From UBA1227 sp045642705 (GTDB taxonomy: Bacteria > Bacillota > Clostridia > Oscillospirales > Acutalibacteraceae), in NCBI GenBank assembly GCA_045642705.1, contig JAZUJK010000016.1, positions 1-64,000 of the forward strand: a stretch of DNA of 64,000 nucleotides, written 5' to 3'. Shown here piece after piece: positions 9,932 through 17,805 of the stretch (position 1 is the first letter of the stretch; each line of letters starts with the position of its first letter). Under the pieces are notes generated by a model. That model saw only the letters and a list, made by a program, of their open reading frames with translations. It made no database searches and was not told where the DNA came from. A program made the translations under genes and the position numbers.

Positions 9932-10801
9932 ATGGCTTACACAAACAGTTCATTGGTATCCTATACCAAACTTAGTCCGAACCACTCCGGACAGAGAACG
10001 CATTCCATTGACCGCATCACGCCTCACTGTGTTGTTGGTCAGTGCAGCGTTGAAACATTAGGTAATATTTTCTACCCTACTTCAAGACAGGCCAGCTGCC
10101 AGTATGGTATTGGCACTGATGGTAGAATCGGCATGTATGTAGAGGAGAAGAACCGCTCTTGGTGCTCTTCCAGCAATGCAAATGACCAGAGAGCAATCAC
10201 TATTGAATGCGCCAGCGACACCACTGAACCTTACGCCATGAACAGTAAGGTTTATGATGCTCTTATCAAACTTTGCGTTGATATCTGCAAGCGTAATGGT
10301 AAGAAGAAGCTTATCTGGCTTGGTGATAAGGATAAAACCCTTAACTACAATCCTAAGTCTGATGAGATGGTAATCACTGTACATAGATGGTTTGCCAACA
10401 AGTCCTGTCCGGGTAACTGGCTTTATGCTAGACTTGGCGACTTGGCAACAAAGGTCACTGCTCAGCTTGCCGGAACAACTACTACTCCTGAAACACCTAC
10501 TGCAACTTTATATCGTGTACGTAAGACTTGGTCTGATAGCAAGAGTCAGAAAGGTGCCTTCAAGGTATTAAGCAATGCCAAGAAGTGTGCTGATGACAAT
10601 GCTGGCTACAGCGTATTCGATGAAAAAGGAACTGTGGTTTATACCGGTAAGAATACTACAGCAAAGAAGACTGTATTAGAACTTGCCAAGGAAGTTATCG
10701 CTGGTAAATGGGGTAACGGTCAGGATAGAAAGAATCGCCTTACCGCTGCCGGTTATGACTACACCGCTGTACAGAACAAAGTAAATGAATTACTGAAGTA
10801 A
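9932..10801 (+). CDS. Endolysin: N-acetylmuramoyl-L-alanine amidase with Cpl-7 repeat
   Basis: This 289-residue peptidoglycan hydrolase has an N-terminal amidase_2-type domain (residues about 15-170). Visible landmarks are ITPHCVVG (Zn-ligand His), SQYGIG-like CQYGIGTDG, and HRWFANKSCPGNWLY (second His with the family's CPG motif). A middle segment (195-240) resembles a small SH3/SPOR-like spacer. The last 45 residues, with ELAKEVIAGKWGNGQDRKNR and a closing VQNKVNELLK, are a clear CW_7 (Cpl-7) wall-binding repeat. The amidase cuts between MurNAc and the stem peptide. The gene is three bases after the holin and is followed immediately by a terminator, so holin and lysin form one transcript. 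Confidence 0.93.
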   Translation: MAYTNSSLVSYTKLSPNHSGQRTHSIDRITPHCVVGQCSVETLGNIFYPTSRQASCQYGIGTDGRIGMYVEEKNRSWCSSSNANDQRAITIECASDTTEPYAMNSKVYDALIKLCVDICKRNGKKKLIWLGDKDKTLNYNPKSDEMVITVHRWFANKSCPGNWLYARLGDLATKVTAQLAGTTTTPETPTATLYRVRKTWSDSKSQKGAFKVLSNAKKCADDNAGYSVFDEKGTVVYTGKNTTAKKTVLELAKEVIAGKWGNGQDRKNRLTAAGYDYTAVQNKVNELLK

Positions 10802-10805
10802 TTGG

Positions 10806-10843
10806 ATGCCCATTGGAGTTTCGTGCTCTGATGGGCATTTTTT
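10806..10843 (+). terminator. Rho-independent terminator after endolysin
   Basis: An ATGCCCAT / ATGGGCAT stem (8 bp) with a 17-base loop is followed by six T residues. It begins four bases after the amidase stop and separates the lysis genes from the recombinase cassette. Confidence 0.85.
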
Positions 10844-10922
10844 ATTTGTCTTTTATCCGCTCAAAATCACTTCTTATCTCCAGTGGGAAAGTGAAGGCAT
10901 AGCTTTCAGATTGGAGGACATT

Positions 10923-11168
10923 ATGAATCAAACTGAAAACAAGTCTGTTCTAAAAACCACAGACATTGCATCTCACTTAAAACTGGAGCCTACTCCAATT
11001 ACCGATATTCAATTACAGCGCGATTATGATTATTTCAGAGCGCAGGAAGTTGCAAAATCGATGCTGGATTCTGGACTTATTTCCTTGTTGGAATTCAACA
11101 AATTAACGCTCCTTAACCGCCAAACATTCTCTCCGCTATATGTAGAAATAATGCCGGAAATAACTTGA
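10923..11168 (+). CDS. Small SHOCT-like protein preceding recombinases
   Basis: This is an 81-residue soluble protein. The C-terminal 45 residues (AQEVAKSMLDSGLISLLEFN then LLNRQTFSPL) resemble SHOCT-type short helical domains. Such domains often occur in small proteins placed just upstream of serine recombinases in Clostridia mobile elements. The start at 10923 is chosen because GGAGG sits six bases upstream; the frame is open further upstream but overlaps a terminator. A role as a recombination directionality factor or as a regulator of the integrases is possible from its position only. The gap of 54 bases to the first recombinase contains a short dyad around GTATATAC. Confidence 0.65.
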   Translation: MNQTENKSVLKTTDIASHLKLEPTPITDIQLQRDYDYFRAQEVAKSMLDSGLISLLEFNKLTLLNRQTFSPLYVEIMPEIT

Positions 11169-11222
11169 TAAATACAGCTTTTAGAGTGATGTATATACAC
11201 TGACGAAGGGAGGTGAACTACC

Positions 11223-12782
11223 GTGAAGAAGGTTACAAAAATCGACAAAGTACATAATGTAACAAGCAAAAAACAGAAGCTTCGCGTAGCTGCTTATTGT
11301 CGTGTTTCCACCAGCAATGATGCACAGCTTGAAAGCTTAGAAACACAGAAAGCACACTACGAAAGCTATATTACTTCTCGTGATGACTGGCAGTTCGCCG
11401 GTCTGTATTTTGATGAGGGTATCACTGGTACCAAGAAGGATAAACGTCCAGAGCTTATGCGCCTGATGCAGGATTGTGCAGCAAAAAAGATAGACTTTAT
11501 CATCACAAAATCCATTAGCCGATTTTCAAGAAATACAACCGACTGCTTGGAACTTGTAAGAAAACTGCAGGAATTGGATGTTCCTATCTACTTTGAAAAA
11601 GAAAATATCAACACCGGTTCAATGGAAAGCGAATTGTTCCTTACAATCCTTAGCTCTATGGCCGAGGGTGAATCCACATCTATTTCAGAAAACAGCAAGT
11701 GGTCAATCAAGAAGCGATTCCAGAATGGAACCTTCAAACTCAGTTATGCACCTTACGGTTACCGTTGGGATGGACGTACACTTCGCATTATTCCTGAACA
11801 GGCTGAAGTTGTAAAACGCATCTTCGCTGATGTTCTTTCCGGTAAGGGTACTGATGCCATTGCTAAAGCGCTTGATGATGAAGGTATTCCAACCAAACGT
11901 GGCGGCAAATGGACATCAACCAGTGTCAGAGGCATTCTTGCTAATGAGAAATACACCGGCGATGTTATTTTCCAGAAAACTTATACTGATGATTCCTTCA
12001 ACAGACATACAAACAAAGGTGAGCTTGATATGTATTATGTCGCTGACCATCATGAAGCAATTATCAGTAAAGAGGATTTTGAAGCAGCAGGACTTCTGAT
12101 AACGCAACGAGCTGCTGAAAAAGGCATCAAGCGTGAAAGCCAAATATACCAACAGCGCTATGCATTCTCCGGAAAAATCATCTGCAATGAATGTGGTGAT
12201 ACATTTAGAAGAAGAATGCACTCTAGCACCTACGGTAAATACGTAGCTTGGTGCTGCAATACCCATCTGGCAGATAAAGATAAGTGCTCCATGATGTTTC
12301 TCAGGGATGACGATTTGAAGGTAGCATTCGTTACCGTTCTTAACAAACTAATCTACAGCCACAAGCTAGTCTTGAAACCTTATGCTGCTGCGCTGCAGAA
12401 CAATTCCGGCGATGAGAGCCTTGTTAGAATCCAGCACTTAGAGCGCCTTTTAGAACAGAACACGGAACAGCGAGAAACCTTAACCAGATTAATGGCTCAG
12501 GGCTATATCGACCAAGTATTGTATAACAGCGAAACAAACGCCCTTCTTACGCAGGCCAATACTTACAGAGAAGATATCGATGTTATCAATGCCACAATGA
12601 GTGGTGATAGCTCTAGGTTCTTTGAAGCAGAACGCCTACTCCACTTTGCAGAGCGTGGGTCAATGCTTGAAGAATACAGTGAAGATTTATTTGAGAGATT
12701 TGTAGACCACATTCAGGTTTATTCCAGACATGAAGTCGGATTTGTCATGAAGTGTGGTCTTACTTTTAAGGAGATGATTTGA
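11223..12782 (+). CDS. Large serine recombinase (integrase 1)
   Basis: This 519-residue site-specific recombinase carries a resolvase domain at about residues 20-165. The nucleophile Ser29 lies in AAYCRVSTS, with a typical KSISRFSRN arginine-rich segment near residue 100. A recombinase domain (about 180-280, opening at APYGYRWDG) and a zinc ribbon follow (CNECGDTFRRR, later CCNTHLADKDKC, about residues 322-360). A coiled coil spans about 395-470, the usual regulator of attP/attB synapsis. The start is a GTG with GGAGGT eight bases upstream. Its TGA overlaps the next ATG (TGATG). It is intact and of usual length, so integration activity is plausible. Confidence 0.95.
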   Translation: MKKVTKIDKVHNVTSKKQKLRVAAYCRVSTSNDAQLESLETQKAHYESYITSRDDWQFAGLYFDEGITGTKKDKRPELMRLMQDCAAKKIDFIITKSISRFSRNTTDCLELVRKLQELDVPIYFEKENINTGSMESELFLTILSSMAEGESTSISENSKWSIKKRFQNGTFKLSYAPYGYRWDGRTLRIIPEQAEVVKRIFADVLSGKGTDAIAKALDDEGIPTKRGGKWTSTSVRGILANEKYTGDVIFQKTYTDDSFNRHTNKGELDMYYVADHHEAIISKEDFEAAGLLITQRAAEKGIKRESQIYQQRYAFSGKIICNECGDTFRRRMHSSTYGKYVAWCCNTHLADKDKCSMMFLRDDDLKVAFVTVLNKLIYSHKLVLKPYAAALQNNSGDESLVRIQHLERLLEQNTEQRETLTRLMAQGYIDQVLYNSETNALLTQANTYREDIDVINATMSGDSSRFFEAERLLHFAERGSMLEEYSEDLFERFVDHIQVYSRHEVGFVMKCGLTFKEMI

Positions 12783-13198
12783 TGGGACATACGCCACTTG
12801 GTTATCGTATCGAAAATGGAATCGCAGTTATCGATGAAGAAGCTGCAGCTAAGGTACGACAGCTATACAAGAATTACCTTAGTGGTCTTTCACTTACGAA
12901 TGCTGCTAAGGAAGCTGGAATCAATGCTCTTCACGCAGGTTCCAAGCGAATTATGCAAAACAAGCATTATCTCGGTGATGACTTTTATCCAGCCATCATC
13001 GATAAGGAAACCTTCATTGCTGCAGGTAGAGAAATCAGACGCAGGTCAGCCAAACTTGGCCGCAACGATAGATTCAAAGAAATACCTGAGAAAAAGGCTC
13101 CAATACTCTTCCGCTTCGGCGATATCACAGAGTATTTTGACAATCCAGTAAAACAGGCTGAGTACTTATACAGCCTTATAGAAAGCGAGGTTATTTGA
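12782..13198 (+). CDS. Short recombinase-domain protein lacking the catalytic domain (integrase 2)
   Basis: This 138-residue protein begins directly with the TPLGYRIENG segment that normally opens the recombinase (DNA-binding) domain of large serine integrases. A KNYLSGLSLTNAAKEAG helix pair and an NKHYLGDDFYPAIID strand follow. There is no resolvase domain and no catalytic serine. A usable ATG at 12782 with AAGGAG eight bases upstream, and stop/start overlaps on both sides (TGATG), argue that this is a genuine compact gene and not a degraded one. In mobile elements with serine integrase triplets the middle gene is often like this. A DNA-binding partner or directionality role is inferred. Confidence 0.85.
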   Translation: MGHTPLGYRIENGIAVIDEEAAAKVRQLYKNYLSGLSLTNAAKEAGINALHAGSKRIMQNKHYLGDDFYPAIIDKETFIAAGREIRRRSAKLGRNDRFKEIPEKKAPILFRFGDITEYFDNPVKQAEYLYSLIESEVI

Positions 13199-14763
13199 TG
13201 GGAAATGTAATGGTCATCCCTGCCAAACGACAAATTGGTAATACCGGTCGTAAGCAGGATGCAAAGCCTAAGCTCCGAGTCGCGGCGTACTGTAGAGTTA
13301 GTACTGACAGCGATGAGCAGGCTACAAGTTATGAAGCTCAGGTTGAGCACTATACAGAATATATTAAGAAGAACCCTGAATGGGAATTTGCCGGAATATA
13401 CGCTGATGATGGTATTTCCGGTACCAACACAAAGAACAGAGAAGAATTCAACCGCATGATTGAAGATTGCGAAGCTGGCACCATCGACATGATTATCACA
13501 AAATCAATCAGCCGATTTGCCAGAAACACCTTAGACTGCTTGAAATACATCAGACAGCTTAAGGAAAAGAACATCCCGGTATTCTTTGAAAAAGAGGCAA
13601 TCAATACAATGGATGCCAAGGGTGAAGTTCTTCTTACGATTATGGCTTCACTGGCCCAGCAGGAATCACAGTCATTAAGCCAGAACGTTAAGCTTGGACT
13701 TCAGTTCCGCTACCAGAACGGTCAGGTTCAGGTTAACCACAACCGCTTCCTTGGCTACACCAAAGATGAAGAAGGCAACCTTGTCATTGACCCGGAACAG
13801 GCTGAAGTTGTAAAGCGCATCTACCGAGAGTACCTTGAAGGCTACAGCATGGATAAGATTGCTGCAGGTCTTGAAGCAGATGGTATTCTTACTGGCGCTG
13901 GTAAACCACGCTGGCACACCAGCACCATCAACAAGATTCTTCGCAACGAGAAATACATCGGTGACGCCCTTCTTCAAAAGACTTACACCACCGATTTTCT
14001 TAACAAAACCAGAGTTAAGAACACTGGCATCGTTCCGCAATATTATGTTGAAGGAAACCACGAAGCGATTATCCCAAGAGAAATTTACATGCGAGTACAG
14101 GAAGAATTGGTGCGCAGGCGAGTGGTTAAGACAAGCGCCAATGGAAAGAAACGAAGCTACAGTTGCAATCACTGCTTCTCACAGATTATCATTTGCGGTG
14201 ACTGTGGTGAAATGTTCAGAAGAATCCATTGGAACAACCGTGGCTGCAAGTCCATCGTCTGGCGCTGCATCAGCAAGCTAGAACCTACCGGCCTTGAATG
14301 CCATGCCAGAACCATCAACGAGCTTGACCTGCAGGAAATCGTACTCACTGCCTTGAATGAGCTGCTTGGAGATAAATCCAAATACCAGAAACAGCTACAG
14401 CAAAATATCGCATCCGTCATCAGAGCTTCTGCAGCCATAACCACGGATGGTATTGATGAGAAGCTTATGGAACTTCAGCAGGAGCTTGTTAAAAAGGCCA
14501 ACAACAAAGAAGCCTACGATGAGATTGCCGACCAGATTTTTGCACTCAGAGAAAAGCGCCAGCAAGCCTCAATGGATACGGTACAACGTGATGAACAGCT
14601 ACAGCGAATCACAGAATTGCAGGATTTCATCAAAGACCAGTCTTCCGACCTTACAATATTTGATGAGGCCCTTGTAAAACGCTGGCTTAAGCAAATCACA
14701 ATATGGGACGACCACTGCACGGTTGAATTGAAATCCGGACTTAAGGTAGATGTAGAAAGATAA
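13198..14763 (+). CDS. Large serine recombinase (integrase 3)
   Basis: This 521-residue recombinase is a paralogue of the first. The resolvase domain (about residues 25-170) has the nucleophile Ser34 in AAYCRVSTD and a KSISRFARN segment. The recombinase domain follows (about 190-300), with a zinc ribbon (CGDCGEMFRRI, then WRCISKLEPTGLEC, about 330-365) and a long C-terminal coiled coil (400-490). The ATG overlaps the stop of the preceding gene; the upstream purine run (GCGAGG) is a weak ribosome site, suggesting translational coupling. It is intact. Together with the first recombinase and the short middle protein it forms a three-gene integration cassette. Confidence 0.95.
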   Translation: MGNVMVIPAKRQIGNTGRKQDAKPKLRVAAYCRVSTDSDEQATSYEAQVEHYTEYIKKNPEWEFAGIYADDGISGTNTKNREEFNRMIEDCEAGTIDMIITKSISRFARNTLDCLKYIRQLKEKNIPVFFEKEAINTMDAKGEVLLTIMASLAQQESQSLSQNVKLGLQFRYQNGQVQVNHNRFLGYTKDEEGNLVIDPEQAEVVKRIYREYLEGYSMDKIAAGLEADGILTGAGKPRWHTSTINKILRNEKYIGDALLQKTYTTDFLNKTRVKNTGIVPQYYVEGNHEAIIPREIYMRVQEELVRRRVVKTSANGKKRSYSCNHCFSQIIICGDCGEMFRRIHWNNRGCKSIVWRCISKLEPTGLECHARTINELDLQEIVLTALNELLGDKSKYQKQLQQNIASVIRASAAITTDGIDEKLMELQQELVKKANNKEAYDEIADQIFALREKRQQASMDTVQRDEQLQRITELQDFIKDQSSDLTIFDEALVKRWLKQITIWDDHCTVELKSGLKVDVER

Positions 14764-14777
14764 GCATAAACGCACGA

Positions 14778-14816
14778 AACCCTCCCAGCCATGATGGTTG
14801 AGAGGGTTATTTTTTA
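14778..14816 (+). terminator. Rho-independent terminator after the recombinase cassette
   Basis: The hairpin AACCCTC...GAGGGTT has an inner extension (CAGCC/GGTTG around ATGAT) and is followed by six T residues. It starts 15 bases after the recombinase stop. The last bases overlap the end of the convergent minus-strand gene. No good T-run exists on the minus strand. Confidence 0.8.
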
Positions 14817-15542
14817 TTCTATTAAGTTGGGATATCCAACATCTAAATCATAACCTGTGCCGGATGAGTCGCGTTTAAGTTCATAATATTGGATATATTC
14901 GTTAGTCATGCTATCTGCAAACCAAATAAAGAAACTTACTCCTTTACTCATTTTATACGTTTGAACATCTAGTTTTACTACCTTTGTTTCATTAATTGTA
15001 AATACCTCTTTATAGCTAAGACCCGTCAAATTTTCTCCAGTCCCAAAAGTCAAAGTATTTGCAAATCCATTCCCTATATTAGTAATCGATAAATAAATAG
15101 GATAAAACGATTGTTCCGCTTTTCCATCCACATATTTAGGTTCATCCGCAATTTTAAACTGCTTAACAGCAACTCCAGATGGCGGTGCAACAATCTTTAC
15201 ATTTAAAAACGGTTGAATACTTTGTCTTTCCTTGTTTCTATCAGCTTCTCGTGTAAATTGTATTGTATAAAACACGCCGAAGATAGCAATCACACCTGAA
15301 AAGATACCTCCTAGGATTCCTCCCCAATATGATGCTAAAGAACCTATCCATGTTGCATTGGCATCGTTATCAACTGATAGCTTTACTATGTTTGAACGAA
15401 TTAAATCTTCACCCTTTAATGTTAAAAAGGCAAAAATGACAGTCAAAACCAAGCCTATAACTACAGGCTTAATCCATTTTTTCTTTTTCTTTTGAAGTTG
15501 GTCTTGTCCAAACCTCTTCACGCTTATTTTGTCGTTCTTCAT
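14814..15542 (-). CDS. Membrane protein of unknown function (prophage cargo)
   Basis: This is a 242-residue protein. A Lys-rich N-terminus (KKKKKWIKP) precedes a first transmembrane helix (about residues 23-42). A second helix (about 68-96, with YWGGILGGIFSGVIAIFG) leads into a charged helix, and a 140-residue mostly beta soluble domain follows (LNVKIVAPPSG; YPIYLSITNIGNGFANTLTFG). The family is not recognised, though two-helix proteins with a Gly-rich second helix are common in phage accessory genes and defence loci. It starts two bases after the nuclease-like gene with a GAGG site, so the two are almost certainly cotranscribed. The opposite orientation to the phage genes marks it as cargo. 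Confidence 0.7.
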   Translation of the reverse strand: MKNDKISVKRFGQDQLQKKKKKWIKPVVIGLVLTVIFAFLTLKGEDLIRSNIVKLSVDNDANATWIGSLASYWGGILGGIFSGVIAIFGVFYTIQFTREADRNKERQSIQPFLNVKIVAPPSGVAVKQFKIADEPKYVDGKAEQSFYPIYLSITNIGNGFANTLTFGTGENLTGLSYKEVFTINETKVVKLDVQTYKMSKGVSFFIWFADSMTNEYIQYYELKRDSSGTGYDLDVGYPNLIE

Positions 15543-15544
15543 AT

Positions 15545-16108
15545 TTATTCATCCTCTTTGCTATTTTCTTTTGGGATTACTGGCCTCTCTCCAAACTCAA
15601 ATCTTGCTTCACGTGCAGCAACAGCAGCTGTAGCTAGTTCTTCTTCTGTCACATCAGGGACAACCCACAGTCCACGCATAAAGCGAGAATAGTATTCTTT
15701 TTCTGATAACTCTTCGGGAGCAAGAAATCTAACATTCTCAGGATATTTCTCTGATGGCCATTCCCATACATACTCCATAATACCGGCAAACTCATCTATT
15801 TTCACAGCTTCTGGAGAACCCACCAAGACCGAGAATTTGATATTTTCATTGTCTTTGTTAAAACAGAATTCCTCGCATTTTTTCATTTCGTACTCACTTA
15901 ATGGCTTAGCTTTGATTTCAAACCATCTGTCAAGGCTTGGAATATAGAAGTCTGGGAGATAACGAATACCATTCATTTCAAACCCTTCAACTTCATATTC
16001 ATATTTCAAACCAATCATATCGAAAAAAACAGCCCAACGAGCTTCTAAGCGACTTCTAAATCTGAAGCCATTATATTTTGTCTCAATAGGTTTTATTGAT
16101 TTTTCCAC
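15545..16108 (-). CDS. PD-(D/E)XK nuclease-like protein (prophage cargo)
   Basis: This 187-residue protein has a recognisable PD-(D/E)XK core. An N-terminal helix contains the conserved Glu (FRSRLEARWAVFFD), followed by RYLPDFYIP (catalytic Asp) and WFEIKAK (E-x-K). This arrangement is typical of small phage nucleases. The C-terminal half (about residues 85-187) is less informative. An ATG at 16126 is in frame but has no ribosome site. The GTG at 16108 has AAAGGAG eight bases upstream and is preferred. It is the first gene of a two-gene minus-strand unit placed between the recombinases and the inferred attachment site, a common place for defence or conversion genes. The substrate and role are unknown. 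Confidence 0.7.
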   Translation of the reverse strand: MEKSIKPIETKYNGFRFRSRLEARWAVFFDMIGLKYEYEVEGFEMNGIRYLPDFYIPSLDRWFEIKAKPLSEYEMKKCEEFCFNKDNENIKFSVLVGSPEAVKIDEFAGIMEYVWEWPSEKYPENVRFLAPEELSEKEYYSRFMRGLWVVPDVTEEELATAAVAAREARFEFGERPVIPKENSKEDE

Positions 16109-16126
16109 TTTCGCTTCTCCTTTCAT

Positions 16127-16263
16127 AACATCTAATCCACTGCCTGCTTTATTGCCAACAGTCGAGTTGCCGGATTAGACAACATCTAAATCACTCACTC
16201 AAATTGAGTTTGCACCCTAGATAACATCTATCCTAGTGCCACAACCTACGACATCTAATCCAC
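16127..16263. repeat. Four dispersed copies of an ACATCTAATCC-type motif, two forming dyads
   Basis: Copies begin at about 16128 (AACATCTAATCCAC), 16181 (AACATCTAAATCAC), 16223 (AACATCTATCCTAG) and 16250 (GACATCTAATCCAC). The second and third also carry a partial inverted copy immediately to the left (GGATTAGACAACATCTAAATC and CTAGATAACATCTATCCTAG), so they are full dyads. The block lies directly upstream of the nuclease-like cargo gene. It could be an operator array, a recombinase or excisionase binding region, or remains of the element end. Confidence 0.7.
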
Positions 16264-16314
16264 AGCCTAAACCCTCTGACCGTTTTTACAGTAAATATGT
16301 TTCAATATAAGAAA

Positions 16315-16358
16315 TACGGACTTTCATGAGCTATTGCCTAATCTCAAAAAAGCCCGTA
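16315..16358. repeat. Imperfect inverted repeat downstream of rumA
   Basis: The arms TACGGACTTTCATGAG (16315-16330) and CTCAAAAAAGCCCGTA (16343-16358) pair over 16 positions with only one or two mismatches and enclose a 12-base loop. It begins about 20 bases after the rumA stop codon on the minus strand. It may terminate rumA transcription or protect the prophage end. There is no clean T-run after the second arm, so it is not called a terminator. Confidence 0.6.
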
Positions 16359-16378
16359 AATACGCTACTTTTCGCTAT

Positions 16379-17731
16379 TTATTTCTCTTTCCTAGACATC
16401 AAACAGACCGTCTCCACGTGTGCAGTTCTTGGGAACATATCCACAGGTCGAGCAGAAACAACATGATAGCCGAGTTCTGTAAATTTGGCACAATCACGAG
16501 CTAGTGTTGCCGGGTCGCAGGATACATAAACTACCTTCTTAGGATCCATTCCCACAATATCATGGATCAATGATTCTGCCATACCTTTTCTCGGCGGATC
16601 TACTAAAATAACATCCGGTTTTATCTCTAAATCTTTTACTATTTTGGCAGCATCACCACAATAAAATTCTGCGTTGGTGACACCATTAATTTCAGCATTT
16701 TTCTTGGCATCTTCTATTGCTTCTGGAACAATTTCAACACCTACAAGGCGTTTTACTTTATCTGCCATAGTGAGGCCAATTGTCCCTGTTCCGCAATAGA
16801 GATCAAGAAGTGTCTCAGAGCCTTTTAAATCGGCAAATTCTGCTGCTTTTGAATAGAGAACTTCACATTGTTCACTATTAACTTGATAGAATGAAAGTGG
16901 CGAAATTCGGAAGGTTTTTCCGAGTAATTCATCACTTATATAGCCATCACCGAGAAGGTTTATACACTTGCGCCCCATAACAACATTTGTATCTTCTCGG
17001 TTGATATTAAGGACGATCGATTTGATATTTTTAACACCTGCAAGGAGATCGGTAATAAGATCGTCCTTCGCAGGAATACTATCACCAGAAATTACGAGGC
17101 AAACCATAATTTCGCCACTTTTGTGAGCACGGCGAATATAGATGTGTCTCAGCAATCCTCGACCAGTTTTTTCATCATATGCTGGGACTTTATTTTCATC
17201 AGCCCAATTTGAAATTATATTCAAAATATCTTCGAAAATAGGATGCTGCAATTTACAACTCTTACATGGAACAATTCTATGTGTGTTCCATGCATAAAAT
17301 CCTATGAGAAGTGAATTGTCACGAGTATCATTTGCGACTGGGAATTGAGCTTTGTTTCTATATGCATCAGTAGTTCCGCCAAGCACACGTGATACTGGAA
17401 CATCAAGATGGCCAATTCTTGTAAATGCATCCACAACTTTCTGCTGTTTAATCTCGAGCTCTGCGTCATATGAGATATGCCTAAATGCACATCCTCCGCA
17501 CTTTTCTGACACATCACAATCAGGCTCTATTCTATCAGCTGATGGCTTAACTATCTTAGAAATTTTACCAACTGCATAGTTCTTTTTGGCCAAAATAATA
17601 TGCGCTACTATTTCGTCTCCCATAGCTGTTCCACGCACAAAAACGGCCTGACCGTCATAGTGCCCAACACCGGACCCTTCGGCAGTCATTCCATCAATTA
17701 AAAGTTCAATTTCTTGATTCTTTTGCAGCAT
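16379..17731 (-). CDS. 23S rRNA (uracil-5-)-methyltransferase, RumA/RlmD type, with TRAM domain
   Basis: This 450-residue SAM-dependent enzyme makes m5U in 23S rRNA. An N-terminal TRAM RNA-binding domain (about residues 1-55) is followed by iron-sulfur cysteines (CDVSEKCGGC near 72-81 and a later KSCKLQHP). The methyltransferase fold has LLDLYCGTGTIG (SAM site), ILVDPPRKGM and YVSCDPATLARD (catalytic Cys). The family-typical HVETVCLM is at the C-terminus. The start is placed at 17731, where GGAG lies six bases upstream; the ATG at 17743 has no ribosome site. The 3' end is the inferred prophage insertion site, so the last few codons may be phage-derived. A diverging paralogue lies next to it. 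Confidence 0.93.
   Translation of the reverse strand: MLQKNQEIELLIDGMTAEGSGVGHYDGQAVFVRGTAMGDEIVAHIILAKKNYAVGKISKIVKPSADRIEPDCDVSEKCGGCAFRHISYDAELEIKQQKVVDAFTRIGHLDVPVSRVLGGTTDAYRNKAQFPVANDTRDNSLLIGFYAWNTHRIVPCKSCKLQHPIFEDILNIISNWADENKVPAYDEKTGRGLLRHIYIRRAHKSGEIMVCLVISGDSIPAKDDLITDLLAGVKNIKSIVLNINREDTNVVMGRKCINLLGDGYISDELLGKTFRISPLSFYQVNSEQCEVLYSKAAEFADLKGSETLLDLYCGTGTIGLTMADKVKRLVGVEIVPEAIEDAKKNAEINGVTNAEFYCGDAAKIVKDLEIKPDVILVDPPRKGMAESLIHDIVGMDPKKVVYVSCDPATLARDCAKFTELGYHVVSARPVDMFPRTAHVETVCLMSRKEK
16408..16420. other. Inferred prophage attachment core in the 3' end of rumA
   Basis: On the minus strand these bases read CACGTGGAGACGG and encode the conserved His-Val-Glu-Thr-Val of the RumA C-terminus. 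Elements carrying several serine recombinases are known to insert at the 3' end of rumA. The recombinase cassette of this prophage lies 1.6 kb away with only cargo between. The core position is an inference; the left-end partner copy is outside the window. Confidence 0.4.
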
Positions 17732-17770
17732 AAAAATCTCCATTTATTACATTAAATACATATAAAATAA

Positions 17771-17799
17771 TACCATAATTTACTCCTTTATGGTAGAAT
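17771..17799. promoter_or_regulatory. Palindromic divergent promoter region between the two methyltransferase genes
   Basis: An inverted repeat TACCATAA (17771-17778) / TTATGGTA (17788-17795) is centred in the 74-base gap. On the plus strand TAGAAT (17794-17799) could be a -10 element placing the transcript start at the ATG at 17806, which has no ribosome site, so a leaderless message is possible. On the minus strand the same region contains AAAGGAG followed by a nine-codon open frame (17776-17747). Confidence 0.4.
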
Positions 17800-17805
17800 A
17801 ACTTC

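Larger units (their letters stand above)
1..16420. mobile_element. Right-hand part of a siphovirus-type prophage
   Basis: Continuous tail and lysis genes on the plus strand (tape measure, Dit, Tal, fibres, holin, amidase) are followed by three serine recombinase genes and two minus-strand cargo genes. They abut the 3' end of a chromosomal rumA-type gene. The left end lies outside the window, so capsid, packaging, replication and repressor genes are not seen. The right boundary is inferred near 16,408-16,420, inside the last codons of rumA, because elements with several serine recombinases are known to use the 3' end of rumA. A boundary just after the recombinases (about 14,770-14,820) is the main alternative. 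All tail and lysis frames are intact, so nothing visible here makes the phage defective. Confidence 0.85.
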
